From Spinacia oleracea (lineage: Eukaryota > Streptophyta > Magnoliopsida > Caryophyllales > Amaranthaceae), in NCBI RefSeq assembly GCF_020520425.1, contig NC_079492.1:2976001-3040000 (forward strand): a stretch of DNA of 64,000 nucleotides, written 5' to 3'. Shown here piece after piece: positions 48,180 through 60,104 of this stretch (its first letter is position 1; each line of letters starts with the position of its first letter). The notes below the pieces were generated by a model that searched no databases, was not told the origin of the DNA, and saw only the letters and a list, made by a program, of their open reading frames with translations. Position numbers and translations under genes: made by a program.

Positions 48180-48440
48180 ATTTGCAGCGCGCGTAAAAGG
48201 GGGTTTTTGCAGCGTTTTTGAGCGCTGCAATTGTGATGGCTGCAAATAGTAGGCTTTTATTCGCAGCGAACACTAAACGCTGCAAAAAGCAATTAATTAC
48301 AGCGCATGTTGTTCCACACGCGCTACGAAAAGTCTATTTTTCGCAGCCCTTTGCAGTACGCAGGCGCTGTAAAAAGAGGTTTCAAAGCCACATTTTTGAC
48401 ACTATTCGCAGCTTTCACTTATCAGTGCGCGCTGCGAATA
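48180..48440. repeat. Subterminal GCAGCG repeats, left end of CACTA 2
   Basis: TTTGCAGCGCGCG, TTTTTGCAGCGTTTTTGAGC and ACGCTGCAAAAAGC, and further forms in both orientations at short spacing. Typical transposase-binding zone of CACTA elements. Confidence 0.8.
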
Positions 48441-48635
48441 GTACATTTATTTTACAAAAAAAAAATTCAATATAATAATAATGCATTGTTACTAGGTACT
48501 AGCCTCCATAACCTTTTTTGCACAAACATTCAACATAAAATAGTAGTAAAAAAACTGGGAGCCAGTAAAATTGATGAACCCATGGCTCTAAGCGCTATTA
48601 TAATTAAACATGACAATAATTTATTACTTATGGCT

Positions 48636-48865
48636 CTAAGTGTAGGTTCCATGACTATACGTAGCTGCTCGGCCAATTCCTGAGATAACCTCATTGTGCG
48701 GAGTTCATACTTTCTCCAAAGAGCTCCAGCATTCAAATTCATCTCGCCAAGTTGCTGAAAAAGATTCTGAACTTTCCCTGGTTCATCACCATTAGCTGAA
48801 CTTAACTGATTCATAACTCTTTTGCTTGATTCTTGCGACCTGGGTAGAACATGAATGTTAAACAA
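48636..48865 (-). pseudogene. MDN1: Captured midasin (MDN1) exon fragment in CACTA 2
   Basis: Minus strand: SQESSKRVMNQLSSANGDEP, then VQNLFQQLGEMN and the very typical ALWRKYELRTMRLSQELAEQ, LRIVMEPTL. This matches the region just before the C-terminal MIDAS domain of midasin, the giant AAA ATPase of 60S ribosome maturation. Homology stops after MEPTL, at an exon or capture border (about 48638), and the following residues are non-homologous. At most about 75 of about 5000 residues, so not functional. The neighbours are fragments of unrelated genes, which marks it as transposon capture. Confidence 0.75.
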
Positions 48866-49397
48866 CTAGAATAACCAATACTTAACATTGGATATATCAT
48901 GTTCATAATGCTCCAGGCTACTATTCACCCAAATTTTTACATTTACATGGAAATATGAAATCCAAACCAGAGTGGGGAAATTAATGGTCATCAAATTTGC
49001 AGAATTCTATTTGATGCATTATTCTGGTCTCCAATAGATTATCAGTGACTCCGTTAAATCTACAACGGAAATAGAAACAAAGGTGTCCATTTTCTAAAGC
49101 AAAGACAACACACGTTATTCGGTTAATTATAACCATCTCTTCCATTCTAGTGCTCATCTGGCCATCATTCTACATAACAATGAGCTAAGAAACGACCATC
49201 AAAGATCAAAAAAACCCCAGCAAGAAAAGCAATCATTTGAGAATCTGATAAAACGTGGCAGAAAAATGGGGAACAAGAACTGTTGATATTCCAACATATA
49301 GCAGAATAGGCAAACACCAAAAATAAAAAACAGAATAAAAATAAGACACATGAAATTTTTAATACAAGAGAAGAAAAGAAATAAATCTTACAGTTCC

Positions 49398-49850
49398 AAT
49401 GCTTCCAAAAAGTTCTCTGAGTTCTTCAATAGCAACATCTGGTGGCAAATTTGAGATATAAATCCTTGAGTTGTCACAAGAATCTCCGCAGTTTTCATCA
49501 CATTGTTTCACTTTTGCAGGTTTAGCAGATGTTGGAGCATCGCCACCATAACCACCACTCGGCTGCCTTTGACCACCACCATACCCACCAATAGGTGGAC
49601 CACCGCGGCCAGCACCGCGATAATCTCCAAAAGCATCACCACCATACCCACCACTAGGTGGACCGCCGCGGCCAGAACCAGCAGGCCCTCCATATGATAG
49701 AGGATATGATCCAGGCCCACCAGTATAGCTTTTGTTGTTGGTGGGACAGCAGAGTCATTCCCATATGCAGGGTTTGCTCCATAAGGGCTTGGCACAGCTC
49801 CACCATAAGAAGGTGCAGGTGGAGGAGCCTAGCCATATCCTCCATCATTT
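49398..49850 (-). pseudogene. Captured TAF15-like Gly-rich/RRM fragment in CACTA 2
   Basis: Read on the minus strand: Gly/Tyr-rich repeats (GGYGGDAFGDYRGAGRGG, then GGYGGGQRQPSGGYGGDAP), then TSAKPAKVKQCDENCGDSCD, NSRIYISNLPPDVAIEELRE, LFGSIGT. The Gly-rich run, the CDENCGDSCD motif and the start of an RRM (RNP2 IYISNL) are the signature of plant TFIID subunit 15 / TAF15 homologues. The RRM is cut at about 49398 by an intron or capture end. A frameshift near 49735 breaks the upstream part (PYGANPAYGN). Nonfunctional fragment. Confidence 0.65.
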
Positions 49851-50726
49851 CTACCCTGACATCAACAAAACCTTCCAAAATTACTTCAAATAAACAAATA
49901 AAACCAAGAACAATAAATCAATTCACAAGTGTAACAAAATCGACCTAAATAAAAAAAAATAAAAAAATCAAACCCTAAATGACCCGAATCAGTCTCACAA
50001 TCAACAAAACAGTCCAAAATTACTTCAAATTAACCAATCAAATGAAGAACAATAAAGCAATTCACAGATCAAACGAATTAGGGAAAGACGATCTGAAAAG
50101 GGAATTTCAACTGTATAACAGCAAGAACAGTGAGAGATAGAAATTCAACAAATTCGAACTGTGTAACAGCAAGAACAGTGAGAGATAGAAATTAAGAGTA
50201 TTGAATGTACAACTTACTCCTATCACATTTTTCCTCTAGAGAAATTTAAGCTTAGGTTTAGAAGTGCACCAATAGAATCTGCATACAGATGGACCATTAA
50301 CTTATTTATAACTACATTGGCGGTCGGTAATTTATAAATACAAATGGAACTGTAGAAAGTCCAACTAAGCTAGCTACTTGTGCTCTTTAAATTCCAAAAA
50401 GAGGCAGACAAAATCTGAACTTACAACTTCTGTAAGCCTATCTGGCAGAGATTATAATAGTTAACACATGAAACTGAAAAATGAACTCACATCTCTCTAC
50501 CAGATTCCATGAAAAATACATGACAGACCAAGTTCTTGAAAACAATATCAAATGCCAAGCTATCTGAGAATATTCACATACTTGCATTTATATTCATATT
50601 AGAATTAAGCTATGTGATTGTAGTTGAGGATCATTCTGTATTACATATTACAAGTGTATCACTACCAGTGTACTTGCGGACATTAAAAGAATGCAAGTCT
50701 GACTGAGAGAGGCAGGATTGACTTAC

Positions 50727-50845
50727 ATCATGGATTAGTGCAGCAGATGATTTTCTCGGTTTCTTGGTCGCCCATATGTACCTTGTCATCTACACCTGAA
50801 TGATCCTTAATGTCATTGAAGAGTCCAAACCCGAGGTTGGTTCAT
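50727..50845 (-). pseudogene. Captured ABCG-transporter exon in CACTA 2
   Basis: After a TTTTCCCAG acceptor the exon reads (D)EPTSGLDSSMTLRIIQV, then a TAG and, further on, WATKKPRKSSAALIH before a GTAAGT donor at about 50726. DEPTSGLDS is the Walker B/D-loop motif of plant ABCG (WBC/PDR) transporters. The in-frame stop and isolation show that it is a captured fragment. Confidence 0.6.
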
Positions 50846-51759
50846 CTGGGAAAAGAAGGTAAAGATTTATACTACATCTAACATAAAAAAAGTGAACGTT
50901 ATTATACTACAATAGCCCCCTATTTGAAAAAGAAGAACCATAAGATAGCAATCACATGAGAAATATTAGAATTTGCATGCCATACATACACCAATGCCAA
51001 GTTACTGAAGGATCTATTTCAGCCCAAGCAAAGGATCTTTCCTGGTTAACCAATCTTTTAGCATCTTCAAAAGCCATCATGTAAACAGAACAAAATTCCA
51101 CATTCAACTCAAAAAGCAATCATTTACTGAAGAACACACTAGAAATATTTCCTATCAGCTTCATTAGTCTGTTTTACTTTGATTTTAGAGCTAAGGTCCA
51201 AAGGGCGATGGTAGACCAGGCATGGGACTTCCCTTTTCCTAATTTTGAGAGTCTGTAAATGTCTGACTAAATTGAGTAAGTGGGCCTATGTTCAACTGTC
51301 TTTGGTGACTCATTTAGTTCTGTACTCTTTGTTTGTCGTTTGAGGGGGAGAGGGGGAATGGGGGTTCATGTTAAAATCGGTAATATTATGTATGGATACT
51401 GTTAAGATCTTATTATTTCAAAGCAATTTGATTTCTCTGGTAAAGCTTTCATGTTATTATCCTGATTTGCAGATCTGTTTAAAGTAAACCATTGAAACCC
51501 AACATAACTAACTTCTTAGTGAATCCAATTCAGATCTATTCCCACCAATACAAAGAGACACAAATAACATCCCCCAGATTCTCAAAGATAAGCAAAAAAC
51601 ACAATTCAGTTTATCATTCTTTTTATACGAAGTACAAGACAGGTGCAGCTAATGAAATCCAAACAATGTTCTCCTATCAAAGAATCGTAAAAAATGCAAC
51701 TTCTGCAGAAAGTAAGATAGAATTAAGATGCAGTGATCAAGAAGTACCTTAAACTGTCA

Positions 51760-52625
51760 TGTCAGCTACTGGCCATAAGTGGTAGGGCTTCAGTGTAAAA
51801 GGAAGTATTAGAACTGTTTTCCAGCAAGGATGAGTCTGTACTGAAAGCACAGTCATACTCCATGCCAACACGCTCACTTTCCAAAGATTCTGCTTGTATT
51901 GGCTTGGACGCACAGGGTGACTTGATTCGCTCAAGCACCACTGCAACAGTAGTAATGAGTATAAGGACCAAATATCACATTTCAATTCCATTAGATCTCA
52001 TGAATGAAATTGGAGTCATGAGTACAAGTAATGACCGAAAGTACGAGTATTACCATTTGTTTCAAGAGAAAAGGAGTGGTTGGATAAGGGACTTTGCTTG
52101 GCTTGTTGATCTGTTTCCGTGTTCCGCTGGAAACTGAATTGCAGCCTTGGCGAACTTTGCCTCCTCACTCTTACCCCACAACACTTGGTATAATCCCGCT
52201 ATGATCAATGTTTCCCCAAGGATCCTGTCAACATGTTACATATTTTTTGAGGATTGTTAGTTTTGTAATTATTAAAAATTGTCTAACTAAAGTAACTAAA
52301 TGAGATGCAATCATGGAGTTAAATGTAATCACGCCTTGTGGAATACAGAATACTACCTAACATAGCTTCAAAATGCAAGTGGGTCTCTTTTAATTGCATG
52401 ATTCATGAGTGCTATGTTTTTTCCTTTTCCTTATTTTAATATCTCCCTTTTTTTGGGATTAGAGTTGCCAAAAGTTGAGGGGGAAAAGAGAAGTTAAGTG
52501 GGTGGGGGAGAAAGAAGAAAATAGAGTACTGACCCTCCCAAGTAGAATTGCTCTCCCAAAGCAATGGAGGCCACAATAGCGACAACCAAAGTTTGAACAG
52601 GTTGGATATGAAATTCCACCTGTAA
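51760..52625 (-). pseudogene. Captured WAT1-related/EamA transporter fragment in CACTA 2
   Basis: Minus strand exon 52530-52620 reads FHIQPVQTLVVAIVASIALG, EQFYLGGS; a second exon (about 52080-52222) reads ILGETLIIAGLYQVLWGKSE, EAKFAKAAIQ. P-QT--VA--A---LGEQFYLGG followed by AGLY-VLWGK(S)-E is the C-terminal signature of plant WAT1-related (nodulin MtN21/EamA) membrane transporters. A third block (51760-51960) could be the C-terminal tail (SPCASKPIQAESLESERVG). Only the last two membrane spans are covered. Frame breaks present. Confidence 0.65.
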
Positions 52626-53864
52626 AGACACATGACAGATTTACTTATTCACAGCACCAAGATTATCCAAGTTCCAGAAATACAAGAGAAGTACAAGTCC
52701 TAATGTCCATTATCAAACTAATCAATACTTCACTAGGATATTACTAATAAAAAACAGTGTTCAATCTCATACAATGATGGACTGTTTTTCTGATGAATTT
52801 TGTGTTTTATAAACTGGAAACGACAAAAGGATATGAAGTTACTAGTACTCACTAAGAGCTACAATCACACAAGTTTTAAAAGATGGAAAATATACTCGCT
52901 AATCCTTCGTGTATCAATTTGCTTTCAGATGAAACGACAATTATGGCACTATTTCTCCCTTCATAAAACAAATATGAAACTGCAAAACCACATATTCAGC
53001 AATAGTGAAGTCAAATTCTAGTTGAAAATTAAACTTTTCAGCTTAGTTCTAAACTACACAGAAAGAACAGGCGAAGAGAGGTACCTGTTCTGCAAACATG
53101 TGGGCCTTGTCAGCAGCATGACATTGAATTTATCACCAGCAACATCAAAACTGGCCTTCACTGCTTACAAATCTGAAGCAAACTCCTAGCTTTACAGAAA
53201 TTGACAATAAAAAAAAAAACAAATATCAGAGAACCAAAACTTTGAGAACGAAATAACCCAATTGCACGGGTCAAAACAAATCTCATCGCAGGTAATTCGA
53301 AAATTCGAAAATCAAACAAATATGAACTTTGTGAATTCCAAATAAGCTGACACAATTTGACCCAAAAATCAACAAAATCAATCAAAATAACTTCAAAAAC
53401 CTAAAAAATTAACCCTAAATGACCTGAGTTAGTCGCTCAATCGATAAAACCCCAAAATTGTACATCAAATAAACAAGTCAAACCAAGAACAACAAATCAA
53501 CCCTAAAAACAATTAAATCAACGAAACATAATAAATAAATTAAAAATGGAAGAAAAACAAAGAGTATGGCGTCAAATCCCTACCGCAATTGGCGAAGAAA
53601 TGGTAGAACGTTGAGCATAGCAAAAGGTCGACGTCTTTCTCTCTCTTCCGCCCTCTGTTTCTCTCTCTTCCGCCGGGATGGAAAGACTTGGGACAAAATC
53701 AAAGAAAGATGAATCCATTAAAGATTGGAGGAAGATATCAAGGAGAGATTCAGGGAGGGGGGGAAGAAGAATGCTAGGGTTTGAGAGAGAATTGTGACAT
53801 AGAAGGAGAGTTCCAGAGCTTTTTTTTTCAGATTTAGAAAAGGATTGCACCGCGGCGAAGGGTA

Positions 53865-54070
53865 TGAGCTGCAACTAAGTGACACGGTTGCAGCGTGTAG
53901 GGACACAGTCCAAGCTGCGAATAATTTTTTATTTTTTTTCCAATTTCTCGCAGCGTTTATGGCTGATAGTACGCTAATAATAAGTCATTAAAGTCTGACC
54001 CGCGTTGAGTAAAGATATTTTGCAACTTCTACTCATTACATGGGTTGCAAATGATGGGTTGCAAATGACG
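53865..54070. repeat. Subterminal repeats, right end of CACTA 2
   Basis: Motifs TTGCAGCG, CAAGCTGCGAA, TCGCAGCG and TTGCAAATGA(C/T)G, mirror-related to the left end. Confidence 0.65.
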
Positions 54071-54208
54071 TTTTTTCTACTAGTGCTACGGAAAGCAATA
54101 AATGGATAGTGAAGTACTCATCCCCTATTAGATTGATGCAATGTCCCCATTACACAATCTCAGTTTATGCGCAGACAACGAAGAGAAGGGGATGAGAGCC
54201 ACGACAAC

Positions 54209-55165
54209 TCATCGAATGGGGGCACCAAAGATGGTGCCATCTGGTGTCAAATCAATTGCCTTGGATGAGTTATGTGGCGCGGGAAGTGACAGATCACGAC
54301 CTCGATCATGAATACGGTGCCCACCGTTTACAGAACTTTCGGCCTTTTGGGTTGCAGCATTATCAAATCGTGCTTCCTTTCGAACCCATGACAAAGAGTT
54401 GATATTCCGGTCACCTCCACCTGCAAAACCATTTGAAACACGTGCTTTCTCCGAGGAGTTATTAGAGTTAGTATGAGTCAATTCATTATTGAAATAATCA
54501 TTAGAAACATTGACTCCACAACATGACTCCTCTACCATAGGACTCTTAGCAACATGGGTTAAATTGAAAGTAACTTTGTCATCCCCCACATTTAAAGTCA
54601 GCTTGCCATTCTTGACATCTATGATTGCCCCCGCAGTGTGTTAGAAAGGTCGACCTAAAATAATAGGAATTTGCCTGTCCTCTTCCATGTCTAACACAAC
54701 AAAATCAACAGGAATAAAAAATTTACCTACTCTAACAGGCACATCTTCTAGAACACCTAGGGGGTATTTTACAGATCGATAAGCCATTTGCAGAGTTATG
54801 TTGGTAACCTTTAAATCACCCATGTTCAATTTCGTGTAGACAGACAGGGGCATGACACTAACACTGACACCTAAATCACATAAGGCTTTGTCAATAAAAA
54901 GGTTGCCAATATTACATGGGATAGAGAAACTCCCGGGATCCTTCAACTTGGGTGGAGACTTATTTTGTAGTAAGGTACTGCACTCTTCAGTAAATGCAAC
55001 AGTCTCCACCTCACTAAATGCTCTCTTCCTAGTCAAGATGTCTTTCATGTATTTAGCATATGCAGATACTTGAGTAATTAATTCAGTGAAAGGGACCGTT
55101 ACCTGCAGATTCTTTACCACTTCTAAGAACTTACCAAACTGCTTGTCTAGCTTGTTCTTTAGCTA
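54209..55165 (-). pseudogene. Athila-like protease region
   Basis: From right: LQVTVPFTELITQVSAYAKY, LTEEC-like TEECSTLLQNKSPPKLKDPG, SFSIPCNIGNLFIDKALCDL, GVSVSVMPLSVYTKLNMG, then VDFVVLDMEEDRQIPIILGR, PF. The active site is D-L-G followed by VSVSVMP, as in Athila proteases, which have DLGAS in place of DTG. An in-frame TAA at 54641-54643 follows GRPF, and the frame continues with AGAIIDVKNGKLTLNVGDD and about 120 more codons to 54209, where one would expect the start of RT. A TAG at 55163-55165 separates it from gag. No RT follows. Confidence 0.85.
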
Positions 55166-55637
55166 ACGGTGAGGGAAGGGAAGTTTGATAGGTGGAACTT
55201 GTATCTCAACTTTCTTCTCAACCCTTGTGCAAGCCTCCTTCTCCTTGACCACTTTCTCACTTTCTACTGGCACAGCACCACTGACAGGTACTTCAACCTC
55301 TTCAGTCATAGGCGGCCCGTCATACTCATATCCACTCCGCAAGGTGACAACATTTACAGACTCTCTGTGCACGGGCTGTGAAGGGAGTTGACCTTGGGGT
55401 CTCTCAGCAAGAGTAGTAGCCATTTGTGCCAACTGTTTATCCATGATCTTGTTATGAGCAGTGAGGGCATCGATTTTGGCATCCTTTTCTCTTAGAGACC
55501 TCTGCAATTCCAACATCATATTCCTCATCTCTACAAGCATGGGATCAGGCTCTATGGGTTGAGGTTGTGGAGGAAAACCAGGTGGTCCACTAGGCTGCGG
55601 GTTGTAGTTACTCCGCGGTTGGTATGACTGTTGTGGT
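55166..55637 (-). pseudogene. Athila-like gag C-terminal part
   Basis: MLVEMRNMMLELQRSLREKD, a short coiled-coil stretch, then MDKQLAQMATTLAERPQGQL, PSQPVHRESVNVVTLRSGYE, Y-GPP. The 'QLAQ-A..L..RPQG-LPS' and 'VTLRSG' motifs are typical of Athila gag just before protease. Cut from the gag N-terminal part by CACTA 3. Confidence 0.88.
55635..55637. repeat. Target-site duplication GGT, left of CACTA 3
   Basis: GGT here and at 60446-60448. Confidence 0.85.
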
Positions 55638-55664
55638 CACTAGTAGAAAAAACCCCTGTTGCAG

Positions 55665-55880
55665 CCCCCTTGTTGCAGCGTACATGTGTTAATACGCTTC
55701 AACAACTAGTAGGTCAACGCGGGTCAAACCCTTTAAAGGGTTGTTGCAGCGTACAAATTAATTGCCCCCTACAAAAGAGTTTTTTGCAGCGTACATAGTA
55801 AAAGCCCCCTGCAATAGCCCTTTTATTTTGCAGCGTACATGGTAAAAGCCCCCTGCAATAACATGTTGTAATTTTTTTCG
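55665..55880. repeat. Subterminal TTGCAGCGTACA repeats, left end of CACTA 3
   Basis: At least four copies of (T)TGCAGCGTACA(T) at 40-60 bp spacing, mixed with the motif GCCCCCTGCAA. Confidence 0.85.
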
Positions 55881-58800
55881 CTGCAACGTTGATTCAGACC
55901 AAACATTTCATCTCAAACCTCAAAACCAATTTCGAAATACATATCCCGCGCTCAGTACTCCCTTCTTCTTCCCTCAACTTTCCCTGCGTCTCGCCCGTCG
56001 CCGGTGATTCTCGCCAGTTGTCATCGCCGCTGGGTCTTGCCCGTTGTCGGTGGTACTCCAGCAAGGGTCTATTTCCTCGCCTCCTCACCAGTGGTTCCCT
56101 GCTCGATAAACCACCGCAGAAGTTATTCCCTGCTCGAAAAACCACCGGTGAAGTCATTTCCTGCTCGAAAAACTAAGCTACTTTGCTCGGCCGGTTCGTG
56201 AACCCTGTTCTCCGTCAATCCTTGCCGCAACAAGTAACTTGGTCCCCTATCCCTCATGATTTTTTTTTTCAGAATTAGGGTTTGTTCAATTTTTTTTGTG
56301 TGTGTGGCAATTTGTTCAATTCGTTTATCTTTGCAGTTAATTTGTTAATTTCTTCTACTTTGTTGCAAATTTAAAGTAATTGATTTGGTTGATTATACTG
56401 ATTTGGCATGTGGGGTGGGTTTTGTTTAATCCATGAGCAACAAGTTTATGAGTAAATCAAGCTGCGGATTATGTTGCAAATCATGATCTTGTTTGACTGG
56501 GTTAGTTGTAAGATCCCGAAATAGTTGATCAATAGTTAATTTCTCAAAGGGCCCTTCATGTTTCCTCTGGTAGAAGTTTTACCAAAAGCCTATCAAATAA
56601 AGGTATATTATTACCTAGCTGCCTCCTCCTTTACTACTACAGTTCATTAACTGCGTACTGGATTGCAAGATAATAGTTTATGTTTGTAATGATTTTTGAC
56701 AACTCATAATTATTCATTTGGTTTTAGCTTCTGTTTTTAATTTTTTGATGTTGAAGTCTATAAGAAACTTGCAATACTTTCCAACGTTCTTTGGATGCTA
56801 AAGTGTTGTTGTACTTGATTTAAATGGGATTGGTTTTGAAAAGAACACAGCAAAGTAGTAATATTCGACCACTAAATGGAAAAGAGTTCATAGTATATGT
56901 TCCTATTATTTGCAGTTAAATCTCCAAAATTTTCGCTTTTTTGGAAGTTCGGTGATTCCAAGTCCTGTGGTAAAGGTGTTGATGTATTGAGATCAAGGAG
57001 ACTACTTTGCCACTTGTTGCCTTGGAAAAGAGCTACTTATTGGAGGTTTGTCTGGCAGAAAACATATGCTATATCAATTGAGTTTGATGTCAATATTTTT
57101 GCTTGTTGGTGCAATGGTCTGACAGAAATTATCTGGGAATATTTTTAGTCGAAAACCATTTTCTTCAAGAAAGAGGGGTGTTGTGTATGTAAGGTCGGGT
57201 CGTGGTTTTTCTTTAAGAAGATCAAAGGTCGTAAGTCTCTCTTGAACCAGTTTAAAATGGTCCGAGTCCATGGAAAAGCGTTCAAAGAAGTTTGAAGAGG
57301 TTAGTTATGTATTTATTTCAATGTAATTTCTACAAATGAGATTGTTTTCTTGTGGCTCTTCACTAATATATGGGTGCACCATGCAGCTTGTAAATAGGTA
57401 ACTTCATCCTCACCTGTAGCATATTTGGTGGAAAGACAAAGAAATAACAAGGCTGGTGGGATATTAAGAGGTAGAACCGTAGAACTTTATTTAATAATTA
57501 AATGGTCTTCCTTATTCAAAATCATGTCTTGGAAGGCTTAGTTCTTTATGTCTGACAAAAATTGTGAATTTGGCTGTCAAATTCTATTCTTTCACTTAGT
57601 TCTTAATAGTAAAATCAGAATAAGTATCTATATTTTTAGATGTACATATGTATGCTTGGATTTCTTGGAAATTCCTGAGAATCATCCATGTCTGAGGACC
57701 TAACACTGCAAGGTTAAATAAACATATTGTCTACTAATTCCTAGAAAGTGACATACTTTAAGTGACACAATTCCAGATATTGACCAGGCTATTAAAGTTA
57801 TGTTAAGTTATTTGATGTTTTTCTCAAGTGTTTCTGCACAAGTATTGAGCTGCTACTGTCAACTTGCAGAATTGAATAGATAAGAATAGTCTAAGGGCAA
57901 AACAATTTCTAAAATGTTAGACAGTCAGGAACTTTTAGCTTTTTTTGATATTTTGCAGGCCAATATTTGAAGAACCGGAGAGAGATTTGTATTTATGCCT
58001 TATCAGTTGGTCGAAGAAGGTAACTATGTGATTTATACTATTAAATTAATGGTTTATTTAATCGTGTTTTCTCTAGCTAAGTCCCTGGTGATGGAGAATA
58101 ATATTATTAATAATTTGTAGCATGGTCAACAATAGTAAGGTCTTGTTGATCATTGTTTCCATATTATACATGTATCTTTGAGGGATATCATTGTATCCTA
58201 TTTCATACCAAATTCATAGCATCATGCATTGCACTTCTAGCAAGCATGACTAAGAGAAACAGGACTCTTTACAATAATCTTTACTTTATTCATTATTTAA
58301 CATCTAATTTTTTATCTCTTAGTTTTTTTTCTCTATGAGGGTTGGCCCAGTTAGCTGTGTACAGGTATGTTCCCTTGCAAATATTTATGTGGAGTTCATT
58401 GTTTGAACTTTAGCCAAATTTAGAGTTTATGCAATAACCTGTAATGTTATTAAAAGTTTATAAATGTAGAAAACTGAAGAATTATGCTGTTTGAAAACTT
58501 GAAAACAACAGTGGTGATTTCAGAACTGCAGCTTAGAGAGAATTGTTTAGGGAGAGATAGTAGAGACGTATGGAGAGAAAAAGTAAATAATTAATACAAT
58601 CCCGTATTAAATCTTACACCCTAGCTGCCTTAAGCTGTAACAAACCCAGATTATGTTACATGAGGTGAGATTATAATCTAATATTGCAACACTTAATCAA
58701 TAAAGTCTCGCCAAACAAGATTGACAAGAATCCAAAAGAAGCAATAGGAGAAATAGTAAATTAATCAATAATTGAAAGCAATAAAGTCAACCCCTTTCAT

Positions 58801-59019
58801 GTATTCATGTATCCCTTAAAACCATATAATTAGAATACTCACACATATTTAAAGAAATCAAAGACATTGAATAATTCATCATGATATTAATAGAAGACAA
58901 ATTAGGGTTTAATGAATAACGAAGAACAATAATTAAACAATCTAAAAGCATAAAACGAAGAAAAGACAAAAATGAAAATAATACCTGAAACTTGATTAAT
59001 GAAAAGAGTTGTCAAAAAC
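55881..59019. other. CACTA 3 interior, no recognised gene
   Basis: Plus-strand composition suggests a captured or old gene body: a Ser/Pro/Arg-rich stretch at about 55930-56200 with a following T-rich, intron-like part, and exon-like blocks at 56920-57290 (GKGVDVLRSRRLLCHLLPWK and FVWQKTYAISIEFDVN). The frames are broken. I cannot name a source gene. Confidence 0.5.
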
Positions 59020-59650
59020 AAGAAACATATTAACTTCATAAGACTCGTTCCAATCTATTTATGCACCTATAAGGCTCATTGGGCCGTTATAGGTCATATT
59101 TAGGCTAAAATGACATTTTCGCTCTCAACTCTGAACTTAAGAACATAAGGACTCATTTTAAACTTATTATATGATTAATATGCTTACTTTAAGTTTCTAT
59201 GACTTATTCTAATCTATTTATGCACATTTAATGCTTGTTTGATTGTTATAGGTCATATTTAGGCTAAAATGGCATTTTCGCTCCCAACTTTGAACTTAAG
59301 AACCTAAGGACTCATTTTAAACTTATTCTATGATTGATATGCTTAGTTTTAAGTTTCTAAGACTTATTCTAATCTATTTATGCACATTTAATGTTTGTTT
59401 GATCGTTATAGGTCATATTTAGGCTAAAATGAGACATTTTCGCTCCGAACTTTAAAATAAAGAACCTAAGGACTCATTTTAAACTTATTACATGTTTAAT
59501 ATGCATAATTTTAACTTTATAAGACTCGTTCCAATGTATTTATGCACCTTTAAGGCTCATTGGGTCGCTATAGGTCATATTTATGCTAAAATGACATTTT
59601 CGCTCCCAACTTTGAACTAAAAAACCTAAGGACTCATTTTAGACTATTAA
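59020..59650. repeat. 160 bp tandem repeat in CACTA 3 (about four units)
   Basis: Unit starts near 59101, 59260, 59420 and 59582 (spacing 159-162 bp), each with AGGCTAAAATG-ACATTTTCGC, CCTAAGGACTCATTTTAAAC and GGTCATATTTA. The units differ by about 5-15 percent by eye. Confidence 0.9.
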
Positions 59651-59741
59651 TACATTGTCATTAGTTGCTTGAATGTTAAAATGTGACATTTCATTTGCAT
59701 TTAATCGATCTAATGCTCCATCAAATTTTTGTTTTTGTAAG

Positions 59742-59843
59742 GTCTATACTCCGAGGACTGCGCCTTATGCTAGTGAGGAAATTGATGTGGTTCGTGAGCA
59801 ATGGGCGAAGTTTTTTACCACCAAGTATTTATTATTGGCTTGA
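59742..59843 (+). pseudogene. Possible last exon of a Ulp1-like protease in CACTA 3
   Basis: Reads VYTPRTAPYASEEIDVVREQ, WAKFFTTKYLLLA and a TGA. 'PY--EEID-VREQWA-F' resembles the C-terminal end of Ulp1-like (C48) peptidases carried by plant transposons. No catalytic His/Asp/Cys segment was found nearby, so the call is weak. Confidence 0.25.
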
Positions 59844-60104
59844 GGGCGCTTGATCGTGTTGGTTTAGATGTTATAGAACAATCTTTTATGTTAAAATGTA
59901 TGCGTACGTTGAAATTGGAACGTAAATATATTTAAATGTATCGGTATGTGCACTTTTGGTTTTGGGATATATACAAAACTCCAGTTGTTTTTATATTTGT
60001 TATACAGGTTGCGTTATTCTATTATTGTTTTGACAGGTTTCTATATTTGGTGCAAGGCACTCTAGGTATCCCTAAACAAAATTAGAATTTTCCCGCCAAA
60101 AGTG

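Larger units (their letters stand above)
48161..54085. mobile_element. CACTA element 2 (5925 bp) carrying four or more host gene fragments
   Basis: Ends CACTAGTAGAAAAAATG and CGTTTTTTCTACTAGTG, with duplication CTA (48158-48160 and 54086-54088). Subterminal TTGCAGCG/CGCTGCAA repeats at 48180-48440 and 53865-54070. No transposase seen. Inside, on the minus strand, lie exon fragments of midasin, a TAF15-like gene, an ABCG transporter and a WAT1/EamA transporter. It shares its terminal 15 bp with CACTA 3, so the two belong to one family. Confidence 0.95.

Noticed and set aside
49508..49795. 95-codon ORF rich in Val/Leu that could look like a membrane protein
   Set aside because: Frame-shifted reading of the Gly-rich TAF15-like fragment; the other frame gives GGYGGD repeats and the RRM start.
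50980..51085. Minus-strand stretch MAFEDAKRLVNQERSFAWAE in CACTA 2 as another captured gene
   Set aside because: It resembles plant coiled-coil proteins, but it is too short to assign and its splice borders are unclear.
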